The translations under genes were made by a program, and so were the position numbers. Positions 46,919 to 55,738 of a stretch of DNA of 64,000 bases are shown here, in pieces. Position 1 is the stretch's first letter. Every line of letters begins with the position of its first letter. The DNA comes from Bacteriovoracaceae bacterium (GTDB lineage Bacteria > Bdellovibrionota > Bacteriovoracia > Bacteriovoracales > Bacteriovoracaceae), in contig JAIPEG010000012.1 of assembly GCA_021737405.1 (NCBI GenBank), positions 1 through 64,000 on the forward strand, written 5' to 3'. The notes under the pieces are model-generated. The model made no database searches. It saw only the letters and a list, made by a program, of their open reading frames with translations, and was not told where the DNA came from.

Positions 46919-47566
46919 ATGGATGCAGAATTTTGGAAACAAGCATGGTTTGAGGGAAGAACAGGCTTTCATCGCTCGGAGTATCACCCACAACTCTTGG
47001 AATTTTTCCCTCTCTTTGAGGCCAAGAACGAGCAGAGTATTCTGGTTCCCTTGTGTGGAAAAACCAAGGATCTCACCTGGCTCTCTCACCAAAATCTCTA
47101 TGTTCAAGGAATCGAACTCTCCGAAAAGGCCGTCAGAGAATATTTTTCAGACAATTCAATCGAAAATTATAACGTAGAAGATAATACTTACACTCATCAA
47201 AATTTAACTCTCGAGGTGGGTGACTTCTTTCATCATGAAAAACCCGAAGGATATGATTATATTTACGATAGGGCAGCGATTGTGGCCCTCCCACCATCAA
47301 TGAGAGTTGATTACAGCGCTCACTGCTTAAGCCTCTTAAAACCAGGCGGTAAGATCCTTCTCATCACTTTTGAGTATGACCAATCAAAACTAGATGGACC
47401 TCCCTTTTGTGTACCTGAAAAAGAAGTTAATCAACTATACGCAAAAGAAGGGACAATAGAGTTATTGAATAAGTTAAGTGACAAACCTAATAATCCTAAA
47501 TTTAAGGAAGCAGGTGTTACGACTTTTATCCAAAAAGTATATTTGATTACAAAGAAAGAAGCTTAA
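46919..47566 (+). CDS. tpm: Thiopurine S-methyltransferase-family enzyme
   Basis: The 215-residue protein follows bacterial Tpm: FWKQAWFEGRTGFHRSEYHPQL at the N-terminus, the SAM site LVPLCGKTKDLTWLSHQN, GIELSEKAVREYF and YDRAAIVALPPSMR. Bacterial relatives methylate thiopurines, selenium and tellurium compounds; the native substrate is unclear. It overlaps the convergent 70-residue gene by four bases. Confidence 0.88.
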   Translation: MDAEFWKQAWFEGRTGFHRSEYHPQLLEFFPLFEAKNEQSILVPLCGKTKDLTWLSHQNLYVQGIELSEKAVREYFSDNSIENYNVEDNTYTHQNLTLEVGDFFHHEKPEGYDYIYDRAAIVALPPSMRVDYSAHCLSLLKPGGKILLITFEYDQSKLDGPPFCVPEKEVNQLYAKEGTIELLNKLSDKPNNPKFKEAGVTTFIQKVYLITKKEA

Positions 47567-47775
47567 GAAGCAATTTTTAAAGTTTGATGTTTTAGACCTT
47601 GGTGAACCATTTCTTGAAAGGTCTTCTTCCCGATCCCATCAACTAGAGCAGCGGCCTGCAGACCCGTGATCTTATTATCAAATTCTTCAATATCGAGCTC
47701 ACCATCATGAGTGCAATCATTAATGAACTCTAATATTTCACTTTGATAAAAGCTAAGATCATGTTTCGTCCGCAT
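47563..47775 (-). CDS. Small hypothetical protein
   Basis: This 70-residue, slightly acidic helical protein has no known motif. AAGGAG sits seven bases before its ATG, a strong site supporting translation. It overlaps the tail of tpm. Confidence 0.5.
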   Translation of the reverse strand: MRTKHDLSFYQSEILEFINDCTHDGELDIEEFDNKITGLQAAALVDGIGKKTFQEMVHQGLKHQTLKIAS

Positions 47776-47854
47776 AAACTCTCCTTAGTGTCAGTTTATC
47801 GGTTCACTATTCCATCTACCTTAGTATTTTTCGTGATTTTAGGGAGTTAGAAAT

Positions 47855-47880
47855 AAAAAAGGGAGGGTTTAACCCCTCCC
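47855..47880 (-). terminator. Intrinsic terminator of the first subtilase gene
   Basis: On the minus strand a seven-base-pair GGGAGGG/CCCTCCC stem is followed by TTTTTT. It lies 35 bases beyond the subtilase stop codon. Confidence 0.85.
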
Positions 47881-47914
47881 TTCGCTTGTGATCTCAACCT
47901 AACCTTGGGTGTTA

Positions 47915-49279
47915 TTACTTCGTAATAACGAATGAATTTGGCAGCGGCAATACAAATCCTTTCATCTCATAAGTCTTTGATCCAAGCACAGCTTTAGAAT
48001 CGGTTACAATATCTTGAACTTCCAGGCGAGACATCTCAATAGACTCACTCACTGAAGAGTTAAGAGATAGCGTTGCAGCTCTAAGCGCACGGTTTTGATT
48101 AACCATACCATTAGAAACAACCTTACCTTTAAGGAACTCTTTTAAATCAACCGTCTTCATAATGATCTCTTTAATCTGAAGCGGAGTTAGTTGTGGGTTG
48201 GTGTCTTTAATTTGAGACGCCACACCAGCAATATAAGGAGCCGCTTGAGAAGTACCACTTACTTTGATGTATTGATTACCAGGAACCGTTGACTCAATAC
48301 CAACTCCAGGAGCAGCAACGTCTACTTCATTAGCACCATAGTTACTGAAAGAAGCAATTGCAGCGCGGTCAATCGTGGCCGCAACTGAAATAACATTGTC
48401 CGCTCTTACGTTTGTTGGTGATGTTGGGAATTTATCATTATTTAGGCCATCATTACCCGCAGCAAAGACAAATAGAGTATTTGGAGCAGCAGCAACAAAG
48501 CGCTGACCTTCAGCAATCAATGTATCCAAGAAGTGCTTCGTCGCCTCGTCAACTTCTTCCTTGGTGATATTTTTCATGAAAGTCTTACCAAGCGTTTCAA
48601 CGATCATACGCGCTTGAGGCCATCCCGTTCCAAAAGAGCCATTAGCAATATCTGCTTTGTGGTTCCCTACATAGGCGGCAATCTCTTCAAGTTGTGTCAT
48701 CTGCTGAGTAGCAAGGGCCACTAGGGCCTTTTTAAGTAGCCACATGCCAACACCTTTTTCTTCAGGTCTTTGCCAAAATGGTAACTTAACTTCCGTTGGA
48801 ATTAATTTCACGGCCAAAACTTTGGCTTCATCATTATCTCTAATCGCGATACCACTTACATGAGTGCCATGCATGAAGTTACCATAAATAGAAATTTGCT
48901 TGATAAAGTCTTGATCTTGAATCATTCCACGGGCCCAAGCAATTTCTTCTTCAGTCGCAAGACCTAACATCATGGCAGTTTGCACATCAAAGAAGCGGCG
49001 AATATCTTGAGTAAGAGTCCCAAGGTAGCTGTAGTCAATGACTTCAGGGTTACCTTCGGCAAAGTTCCAACCATGAACATCATCTTGGTAACCGTTACCA
49101 TCTTCATCACGATCATTTCGCGCTATTTCACCTGGATTAATCCATGCTTTCGCTGCGATATCTTGGTGGAGCATATCGGTGCCAGAATCAATAATGGCAA
49201 CTGTTGAAGCTTGAGTACCTAGGACGGTGAGTAGTGAAACCCCTGTCATAAGACTTAAAATGTTCTTAATAACTTTCAT
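47915..49279 (-). CDS. Exported subtilisin-like serine protease (S8)
   Basis: The 454-residue protein has a signal peptide (about 1-24). The S8 triad is complete: Asp31 (AIIDSGTD), His137 (MHGTHVSG) and Ser344 (SGTSQAAP), with the oxyanion Asn in AAGND near 276. Asp31 lies almost at the mature N-terminus, so there is no inhibitory prodomain. An unusually long insert of about 95 residues separates Asp and His, holding an Asp-rich, possibly calcium-binding loop (NDRDEDGNGYQDD). It is probably periplasmic or secreted, and a candidate predation or nutrition protease. Confidence 0.9.
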   Translation of the reverse strand: MKVIKNILSLMTGVSLLTVLGTQASTVAIIDSGTDMLHQDIAAKAWINPGEIARNDRDEDGNGYQDDVHGWNFAEGNPEVIDYSYLGTLTQDIRRFFDVQTAMMLGLATEEEIAWARGMIQDQDFIKQISIYGNFMHGTHVSGIAIRDNDEAKVLAVKLIPTEVKLPFWQRPEEKGVGMWLLKKALVALATQQMTQLEEIAAYVGNHKADIANGSFGTGWPQARMIVETLGKTFMKNITKEEVDEATKHFLDTLIAEGQRFVAAAPNTLFVFAAGNDGLNNDKFPTSPTNVRADNVISVAATIDRAAIASFSNYGANEVDVAAPGVGIESTVPGNQYIKVSGTSQAAPYIAGVASQIKDTNPQLTPLQIKEIIMKTVDLKEFLKGKVVSNGMVNQNRALRAATLSLNSSVSESIEMSRLEVQDIVTDSKAVLGSKTYEMKGFVLPLPNSFVITK

Positions 49280-49481
49280 TCTGTATCCTCCTTGGACATT
49301 TTAGAGAACATCCTTATTCCCTTTAATTTACAAAGTAGGTTCAAACTCGTCCCTAATCCGTCTTGTCCGTACACTTATTTGTAATTAGGTATTATTATGA
49401 GAAATGGATCATAAGACGTCTAAGTGTTATGTCTGACAAAAGCTTTCTTTAGGTGTGTCATTAGCAAAGAAGAGGATAAAA

Positions 49482-50465
49482 GTGAAAAAACCAATCATAT
49501 ACGCGACTCGTCAGTTACCAGGACTCAATGAATGGGCCAAACTTAATGGTCAATACACTCTTGAAGTTAATAAAGAAGAGCGAAACCTCACTTATGCCGA
49601 ATTAAATGATGCTGCTGAAAAGGCTGATGCATTGATCACGGTATTATCCGACAATATTGATAAGGATTTTTTAAGAAAGAATCAACACCTGCACGCCGTT
49701 GCCAACTATGCCGTTGGCTTTAATAACATTGATGTTGAAGAAGCAAAGAGACTCGGTGTCGCCATAGGAAATACTCCTGACGTCCTCACTGAAGCCACTG
49801 CAGAGACGGCGCTAATCCTTCAGCTTATGTTGGCACGAAGAATTCCAGTGGCAGTGAACGCTGTAAAGAGTGGTGATTGGACGGCCTGGGAGCCAAGTAA
49901 ATTTAATGGATTTGAATTATCGGGAAAAACTCTTGGGATCATAGGCTTTGGACGCATTGGCCAGGTCTTTGCTCAAAAGATGTGGAGTCTTTATAAGTGC
50001 CCTATCGTCGTTTATCCTCGAGAGAGTGCAAAGAAAATTGAAACCGACTTTCCCTTTCGCGTAGTAGAGAAAGAAGAATTTTTTAATCTTGTGGATATTG
50101 TCTCACTTCACTGCCCTAAAACGCCAGAGACGGAGAATCTCATTAATAGTGAATTCATAAAAAGCATGAAGAAGCCCTTTTTCTTTATCAATACTTCTCG
50201 AGGGGACTGCCATAACGAAGAGGCCCTTCTTAAAGGATTAATAGAAAAGAAACTCTTGGGCGTGGGTCTTGATGTGACAAACCCCGAACCCACGAGTAGA
50301 AAGTCTCCCCTATTAAAAGAAGAAAATTGTATTGTCCTTCCTCACATTGGCTCAGCAACTAGCGAGACAAGAAAGAAGATGACTCTAATGTGTTTAGAAA
50401 ATATTACTTCGGCCTTTAGGAAAGTCCCCTTGCCTTTTGCCGTCTACGACCCATTTAAGATTTAA
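49482..50465 (+). CDS. D-2-hydroxyacid dehydrogenase (glyoxylate/hydroxypyruvate reductase-like)
   Basis: This NAD(P)-dependent enzyme shows LGIIGFGRIGQVFAQKM (Rossmann loop), LHCPKTPETENLI, NTSRGDCHNEEALLKGL with the conserved Arg, GVGLDVTNPEP with the catalytic Glu region, and LPHIGSAT with the His. It resembles glycerate dehydrogenase/glyoxylate reductase. I chose GTG 49482, preceded by AGAGGA five bases before it; the GTG at 49455 has no ribosome site. It has 327 residues and its tail overlaps the convergent subtilase gene by 11 bases. Confidence 0.85.
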   Translation: MKKPIIYATRQLPGLNEWAKLNGQYTLEVNKEERNLTYAELNDAAEKADALITVLSDNIDKDFLRKNQHLHAVANYAVGFNNIDVEEAKRLGVAIGNTPDVLTEATAETALILQLMLARRIPVAVNAVKSGDWTAWEPSKFNGFELSGKTLGIIGFGRIGQVFAQKMWSLYKCPIVVYPRESAKKIETDFPFRVVEKEEFFNLVDIVSLHCPKTPETENLINSEFIKSMKKPFFFINTSRGDCHNEEALLKGLIEKKLLGVGLDVTNPEPTSRKSPLLKEENCIVLPHIGSATSETRKKMTLMCLENITSAFRKVPLPFAVYDPFKI

Positions 50466-51963
50466 GGCGAGGACGAGCAAAGCTTAAGAAAAGACCCAGG
50501 GCCAGACTTATCAAAAACGCACCAAGCCCACCTTTTGGTGGTTTTGGTCCATCAACAAAGGCCACACTTCCGCACATGCCCCCGCTATCGTCTTCATAAG
50601 CAATCACGCGCCCACCTGTTGGTTGATCAGGAAAACTTGAAATGGGCTCAGTCCCCTGAAAGCTGCCGTCAGCAAGTGTACTCTCCGCCACCTCTAGAGC
50701 AGCAAAAGCATTGATGAGACCTGCACCACAGCCTTCTTGCTCGGTACAGTTAAAATACTTTGTGGTTCTTTTTAAAATATCCTCAACTTGGGCCGGAAAT
50801 AAATCTCGCTTCAATGATTTGATTAAAGCAGCAACTCCCGCCACATGAGGGGCGGCCATACTTGTGCCCATCATATTCTTATAACTATCTCTTGCGGCCT
50901 CTTTCAAACCATCATTTGAAGTACTAAAAACTTGGCCATCAAAATCTCCCCCTGGCGCCATGACATCGACGTAGTCTCCGTAATTTGAATAGAAGGAGCG
51001 AAAGGCATAACGGTTTCCGGCCCCAACAGTAATAACGTTGCGACAAGTGGCCGGCACATAAGGACTAAAATTTAAATTACTCTGATCATTTCCAGCAGCA
51101 ACGACAACCACACTTCCGCGAGACACTGCAAAATCGATTGCCGATTGAATGCTACTTCCACAGGCACCCGCGCCACCAAGGCTTAAATTAATAACATCCG
51201 CAATATTTGTGTTTACGGGAAGCCCAGTTACAGAACCACCTGCGGCCCAACGTATTCCATCGGCAATATCAGAAAGGTAGCCTCCACATTTTCCTAGCAC
51301 TCTTACAGGAAGTATTTTTACTCCCCACGCAACTCCTGCGACACCAATGCCGTTGGCCGTCTCTGCCCCGACAGTTCCAGCAACATGAGTTCCATGCCAA
51401 CTCGAATTTGAAGTGCGTCCAGAGTAACAAAAATCCCCTGGTCCTACCCAGTCGCCCGTGTCCGTTGCATCTGTGTCTCGACCGCCACCATCATTGGCCA
51501 TCACGCTGTCACTAATAAGGTCTGCTCCGGGTAAGATTTTATTTTGGAGGTCTCTATGACTAAGGATACCGGTATCAACCACGGCCACCACCACATCCCC
51601 ACTCCCAACGGTCTTATCCCAAGCAAGAGGAAGCTCGATCCCACCATCACTATTAAAGTAATGCCACTGTGATTGATAAAAAGAATCTTCGATTCCTCTA
51701 TCCCCAGGTTCAAGAGTTGGTTTTAAAATTAGGTCCTCTTCAATTTCTAAAATATTTTGGGCACCTAGTGGAAAAGATCGCCTCGCTTCTTCAGCACTAT
51801 TAGCGGCCAGAATTTCTCTTTGTCTTAGGTTTTCAACTCTACCCTGGGTAGAAATCTTTTGAGTCTTGTAGTGCACGATAAAGCGCTTAGAACGCGCGTG
51901 AGAAACGGGAATTAGAAAGAGTAAACCTATAAATAAACCAATAGGCGCAAGCCATCTCACCAT
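50455..51963 (-). CDS. Exported subtilisin-like protease (S8) with C-terminal sorting-like tail
   Basis: This 502-residue protease has a signal peptide (about 1-23), an N-terminal prodomain to about residue 95, and the triad Asp130 (VVDTGIL), His190 (HGTHVAG) and Ser368 (GTSMAAP). Several Cys may form disulphides. After about residue 430 comes a low-complexity linker, a CGS at 464-466, KGG, one hydrophobic segment (480-495) and a basic tail. This Gly-rich/hydrophobic/Arg ending resembles GlyGly-CTERM or MYXO-CTERM sorting signals. ATG 51963 has AAGGA upstream; the longer frame to 52029 would place 22 residues before the signal peptide. Confidence 0.88.
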   Translation of the reverse strand: MVRWLAPIGLFIGLLFLIPVSHARSKRFIVHYKTQKISTQGRVENLRQREILAANSAEEARRSFPLGAQNILEIEEDLILKPTLEPGDRGIEDSFYQSQWHYFNSDGGIELPLAWDKTVGSGDVVVAVVDTGILSHRDLQNKILPGADLISDSVMANDGGGRDTDATDTGDWVGPGDFCYSGRTSNSSWHGTHVAGTVGAETANGIGVAGVAWGVKILPVRVLGKCGGYLSDIADGIRWAAGGSVTGLPVNTNIADVINLSLGGAGACGSSIQSAIDFAVSRGSVVVVAAGNDQSNLNFSPYVPATCRNVITVGAGNRYAFRSFYSNYGDYVDVMAPGGDFDGQVFSTSNDGLKEAARDSYKNMMGTSMAAPHVAGVAALIKSLKRDLFPAQVEDILKRTTKYFNCTEQEGCGAGLINAFAALEVAESTLADGSFQGTEPISSFPDQPTGGRVIAYEDDSGGMCGSVAFVDGPKPPKGGLGAFLISLALGLFLSFARPRLKS

Positions 51964-52164
51964 GTCTTCATCCTTGAAGGGTAGGCCACCATCAACCAAA
52001 TGGGCCAAGCTCATCCTGAGCTTTGACACATTATATCAATATATTACAAGCAAGGCCTGTGCCAAAGACAAGTGCTTAAAAACAGTTAAATCAGGATATT
52101 TTTGCCGAGCGCAATATGGCCCTTTTAAGAAAAACTGGGGTCAATAGTTGGGATGGGTGGTCTC

Positions 52165-52237
52165 ATAAAAAAAGCCCCCATCCCTGGAGGCTTTTTATGG
52201 AATTCCAAGTAAAAAGGAAACCCTAAGGTTTCCTTAA
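52165..52237 (-). terminator. Tandem terminators behind the trypsin-like gene
   Basis: AAGGAAACC (52214-52222) pairs with GGTTTCCTT (52227-52235) and on the minus strand is followed by TTTTT. Further on, AAAAAGCC (52169-52176) pairs with GGCTTTTT (52189-52196), again with a T-run on the minus strand. Confidence 0.75.
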
Positions 52238-52239
52238 TA

Positions 52240-53103
52240 TTAAAGATTCATTATTTCTGCAACATTAGTGATTCTTGTTACGTCCTCACCACGACAACCG
52301 TCCATTGGACACTGGTTTGAAACAGTACAAGATCCACTTCTCGTGTAGTCATTTTCTCCACGAACAAGGATACCTTCGATTTCACCAGTCGTAACATTGA
52401 ATACCGCAGAACCAGAGTTACCGCCGTAAGTATCAAGGTTAGCACTGAAGTAAATGCTGTCAGAGTTGTTTCTTACGAAAGCGCCATCAGCGATTTTTGT
52501 AGGAAGACCTGAGGGGTGACCAATAACAACAATTTCTTGTCCATCAGTAACCTTGCCTGATTTTCTAAAAGGCATTGCAGTACGACCTGTAACTGGACGG
52601 TCAAGTTCTACAACTGCGTAATCAAGCTTATCGCCCCAGCTGTTTAAAACTGTCTTAACAAGACGCTTACATTTGTAAACATTTTCGTTTGGAACTGAAT
52701 ACTCTGTTTGACCTTGTGTCTCTGTTTCAAATCCAAAAACATAGCCATAACCCTTACACTGAGATTCTGAACGAATACAGTGACCAGCAGTAACAAGCAT
52801 ATTAGGAGCGACTAGAAAGCCTGAACAGTTTGCAGCAGCAACTTGCTCACGAAAGGGCTCATCTTGGCAAAGACCTCTTGAATCACCAAGAGCACGACCA
52901 TTAACTTTAGTAGTATCACCCACAATAGATAAATTTCCTTGATTAATTAGAGCAGCCGTTGAACGAGCCATTTCTAAAAACATAGGATTAGTAACTTCAT
53001 AAACATCACGACGGTTATCATCACCATAGATAACTTTTTGCACAGCTTGTGCATTCATGCAGCAAACGAGTGCTAATGAAAGTAAAATTCCGTTTAACTT
53101 CAT
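52240..53103 (-). CDS. Exported trypsin-like serine protease (S1), paralogue 1
   Basis: The 287-residue protein has a signal peptide (about 1-20). The triad is His108 (VTAGHC), Asp161 (DKLDYAVVELD) and Ser230 (GGNSGSAV). The GNSGS site and overall pattern resemble V8/glutamyl-endopeptidase-type enzymes. Eight or more Cys suggest several disulphides, for example in the C-terminal CTVSNQCPMDGCRGED. It is closely related to the gene at 53778-54722, from which it is separated only by a VOC-family gene. Confidence 0.9.
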   Translation of the reverse strand: MKLNGILLSLALVCCMNAQAVQKVIYGDDNRRDVYEVTNPMFLEMARSTAALINQGNLSIVGDTTKVNGRALGDSRGLCQDEPFREQVAAANCSGFLVAPNMLVTAGHCIRSESQCKGYGYVFGFETETQGQTEYSVPNENVYKCKRLVKTVLNSWGDKLDYAVVELDRPVTGRTAMPFRKSGKVTDGQEIVVIGHPSGLPTKIADGAFVRNNSDSIYFSANLDTYGGNSGSAVFNVTTGEIEGILVRGENDYTRSGSCTVSNQCPMDGCRGEDVTRITNVAEIMNL

Positions 53104-53281
53104 AACTGTATTCCCTTTTGGATATGCATTGCCGAATTGGTACAGACATTAAACAAATACCTAATTTTATTGACAACTAACAAAGACTGACATTTTTACA
53201 CTGGCATTGCATTAGAAACGCGTAAGCCTTTGAATTTATTAGTGTAAGGAAATTTAAGGATAAAAAAAAATTATGAAGTTA

Positions 53282-53689
53282 TTACAAATTATCAGTGAAG
53301 CTGAATTTCCAGCGTCTTCCATCGGGATCTTTGATGTTAAAAAAGACCTTATTTCCAACTTTAGAAAGCTTCGCTTTGAGAGTTTTCTTGGCCCCTTCTT
53401 CCGTCGTTGTTTGGCGATAACTGAGAAAGTGCACCTTATGAAGAAGGTCTTCTAGTTCTTCAAGCGTATCCAGCTTAAACTCAACCTGAAGGTCCCTCTC
53501 ACCACCTTTATGAAAGAGTTGATCCGCAGAGGCCTGGCCTATAAAGAGTTTGAGATCACTATTTTGAACCCAAATGCCCTCTCCCCCTTTATCTGGAGAG
53601 ATATCCATATCGAGGAGATCACTAAAGAAGTGAGCAATATCTTTAGGTCTTTGAGAATAGAGATTTAAGTGACTGACGAATAAACCCAT
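53282..53689 (-). CDS. VOC-family (glyoxalase-like) protein
   Basis: This 135-residue protein has the single-module pair of a VOC domain: VSHLNLYSQRPKDIAHFFSDLL at the N-terminus and a FFNIKDPDGRRWKF C-terminal strand. The His in SHLNLY fits the first metal ligand, but the usual final Glu is replaced within RRWKF, so metal binding is doubtful. Its ribosome site is weak. It separates two trypsin-like paralogues; no functional link is evident. Confidence 0.65.
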   Translation of the reverse strand: MGLFVSHLNLYSQRPKDIAHFFSDLLDMDISPDKGGEGIWVQNSDLKLFIGQASADQLFHKGGERDLQVEFKLDTLEELEDLLHKVHFLSYRQTTTEEGAKKTLKAKLSKVGNKVFFNIKDPDGRRWKFSFTDNL

Positions 53690-53723
53690 GAGGTTATTAT
53701 GCCTGATAAATTAGAAACGAAAA

Positions 53724-53758
53724 AGCCTATGAAGGATTCCCCTCATAGGCTCTTTTTT
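53724..53758. terminator. Bidirectional intrinsic terminator
   Basis: AGCCTATGA (53724-53732) pairs perfectly with TCATAGGCT (53743-53751), followed by CTTTTTT on the plus strand and TTTTC on the minus strand. It ends the trypsin-like gene to its right. Confidence 0.85.
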
Positions 53759-53777
53759 GTGAGTCGTGTTGGATTTA

Positions 53778-54722
53778 CTACATTAAAAGAAAAGGAAAGG
53801 GCGAATCATTGGGTACTGCCTCTGGCTCAACTGGCGTCATTCCTGGAACGAGTTCGGGTATATTTGTAATTCTTGTCACGTCTTCACCGCGACAACCATC
53901 ATTTTCACACTGATAAACTCGGTTACAACCAGCAGCTTGATCAAAAACGTAGTCTCTCTCACCTCTTACGAGGATCCCTTCAATTTCACCCGTATCAGCA
54001 TTAAAGACCGCCGAACCTGAGTTTCCACCAAAAGTATCAAGATTGGCCTTGAAGAAAAAATCATTATCTTCAGTTCTAATAAAAGCGCCGTCAGCAACGA
54101 TTGTTGGAAGTCCTGATGGGTGACCGATAACAACAAGTGGTGTTCCTATGGGAGCGCGCCCTTCTGTACGAAATTTAAGAGGCTCTCTTCCAGCTACTTT
54201 TCTATCTAAACGAATTAAAGCAAAGTCATTTTTAGATGCCGTGCTTAGCTCTTGATTGATAACTTCCACACAATTGTAAACGTCTTCTGAAGGAAGTTCA
54301 GTGTTATTAGCGACAACGCTTGCTTGATAATTAAAGGCCCATTTAGCATTTTCACAATCAAACTCAGATCTCATACAATGACCTGCAGTTACTAGAAGAT
54401 CTTCGCCTACTAAGAAGCCTGAACAGTTACCTGCATTGATTACATCAGCATATCTCTCGTCCTCACAGACATTCATAAAGGACTCTTTTAGCTTTTCTGG
54501 GTTAACGGTGAAGCTCTTACCATCGTCAGATGCTGAAAGCTTTGTGTTCTTGATCTGAACGGCCGTTGAGAGTGCCAATTTCTTATATAATTCATTGTCA
54601 GAATTTTCTACGAGAACTCTATCATCTTCTCCATAAATAACTTTAGGAGCTACTGCTGCCTGAACGTGACTCAATCCAGAGATAAGAAGAATGGAAAGAG
54701 TGAGAGAGGATAATTTTTTCAT
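53778..54722 (-). CDS. Exported trypsin-like serine protease (S1), paralogue 2
   Basis: At 314 residues from ATG 54722, this protein has a signal peptide (about 1-22) and the triad His115, Asp166 and Ser235. Blocks such as NCSGFLVGEDLLVTAGHCMRSE and VVIGHPSGLPT are shared with paralogue 1. GGAG lies eight bases before this ATG; a longer open frame to 54893 runs into folP and would destroy the leader. A 25-residue Pro-rich C-terminal extension is absent from paralogue 1. The pair looks like a duplication. Confidence 0.9.
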   Translation of the reverse strand: MKKLSSLTLSILLISGLSHVQAAVAPKVIYGEDDRVLVENSDNELYKKLALSTAVQIKNTKLSASDDGKSFTVNPEKLKESFMNVCEDERYADVINAGNCSGFLVGEDLLVTAGHCMRSEFDCENAKWAFNYQASVVANNTELPSEDVYNCVEVINQELSTASKNDFALIRLDRKVAGREPLKFRTEGRAPIGTPLVVIGHPSGLPTIVADGAFIRTEDNDFFFKANLDTFGGNSGSAVFNADTGEIEGILVRGERDYVFDQAAGCNRVYQCENDGCRGEDVTRITNIPELVPGMTPVEPEAVPNDSPFPFLLM

Positions 54723-54855
54723 GTAGGTGTCTCCAATGCCTGTAATTATTTCTTTTGCCCACGGGAAATGTAGGGGATAGAGACTATTTCTGGCCAATAT
54801 TAACGCGTCGCCAGTATAAAAATTTCCCCACTTTTTAAAGGAATGTAAAAAGATG

Positions 54856-55734
54856 TCAGTTGTTAGGGAAATCCTGACAGGCCAAATGAACAATTTCCGG
54901 ATTATGGACTCTGAAAACTACACCTTTACCTAAAGAAGTTTGAGCAGAATGACAGATATTTCTTACACTCAACAGATGTAAGAACTCACTTTTTTGAAGA
55001 AGGTTTTCTAAGGAGTCATCACCGTAATTCTGTTGCCAAAAGCGCCTTAAGAAAGACTTTTTAGAGATTCCAAAAACCCATTGATGACCTAAAGAACTCG
55101 ATTGCAATTCATCAAAACGTCTTATTAGATCGATATTTTGCTCATATGTTTTACTAAAACCAAAACAAGGATCAAGAATAACCCTCTCTCCATGTTTTTT
55201 AAGAGCTGCCTTATTAAAGAATTCTTTTAAGTAAGCAACAATGTCCTCACTCTCCTTCACGACATAATCCATGTGGCGGCCAGTAAGAGTTCTTTCAGGA
55301 GATTCGTTATGACAAAAAACATAGCGGGACTTTGAAAAGCTTTCTAAGAAAGTCTCCACTGAGTCATCCCAGATGCCACTTACATCATTCCAGATAAAGC
55401 GATCATCGTTAAACCCAAGATTTCTAAGTTCCGTGAAAAATTTAAGGGCAATTTCTGGTTTATAAGTATCCAAGCTTATAACATTGGTCCAAGAAGACGC
55501 TTTTAAAACTTTTATAAAATCACTTAAACGTTGCCACTCTTCTTCCATCGAAAGTGAAGCATTCATCGGCGCCGTTGACTCTGCCCCGACATCGAGAATA
55601 TCGACATCAAAATGATTAAACATTTTAAGGGTCGCTTGAATTTGCTCTTTGCACTGGTGAAGACCACCATCACTAAAAGAATTAGGGGTGATATTCATCA
55701 CCCCCATTATTTGTAATTTATTTTTTAGCTTCAA
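54856..55734 (-). CDS. folP: Dihydropteroate synthase
   Basis: FolP joins p-aminobenzoate to hydroxymethyl-dihydropterin diphosphate in folate synthesis. The signature MGVMNITPNSFSDGG is close to the N-terminus, followed by DVGAESTAP and ISLDTYKP pterin-site blocks, and DPCFGFSK late in the protein. A start is uncertain: TTG 55734 gives a short beta strand before the signature, as the fold needs, while ATG 55707 would cut it. The frame is open further upstream into ftsH. The gene follows ftsH by about five bases. Confidence 0.88.
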   Translation of the reverse strand: MKLKNKLQIMGVMNITPNSFSDGGLHQCKEQIQATLKMFNHFDVDILDVGAESTAPMNASLSMEEEWQRLSDFIKVLKASSWTNVISLDTYKPEIALKFFTELRNLGFNDDRFIWNDVSGIWDDSVETFLESFSKSRYVFCHNESPERTLTGRHMDYVVKESEDIVAYLKEFFNKAALKKHGERVILDPCFGFSKTYEQNIDLIRRFDELQSSSLGHQWVFGISKKSFLRRFWQQNYGDDSLENLLQKSEFLHLLSVRNICHSAQTSLGKGVVFRVHNPEIVHLACQDFPNN

Positions 55735-55738
55735 GACA

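Noticed and set aside
54723-54893. N-terminal extension of trypsin-like paralogue 2
   Set aside because: It would precede the signal peptide and overlaps folP; ATG 54722 has its own ribosome site.
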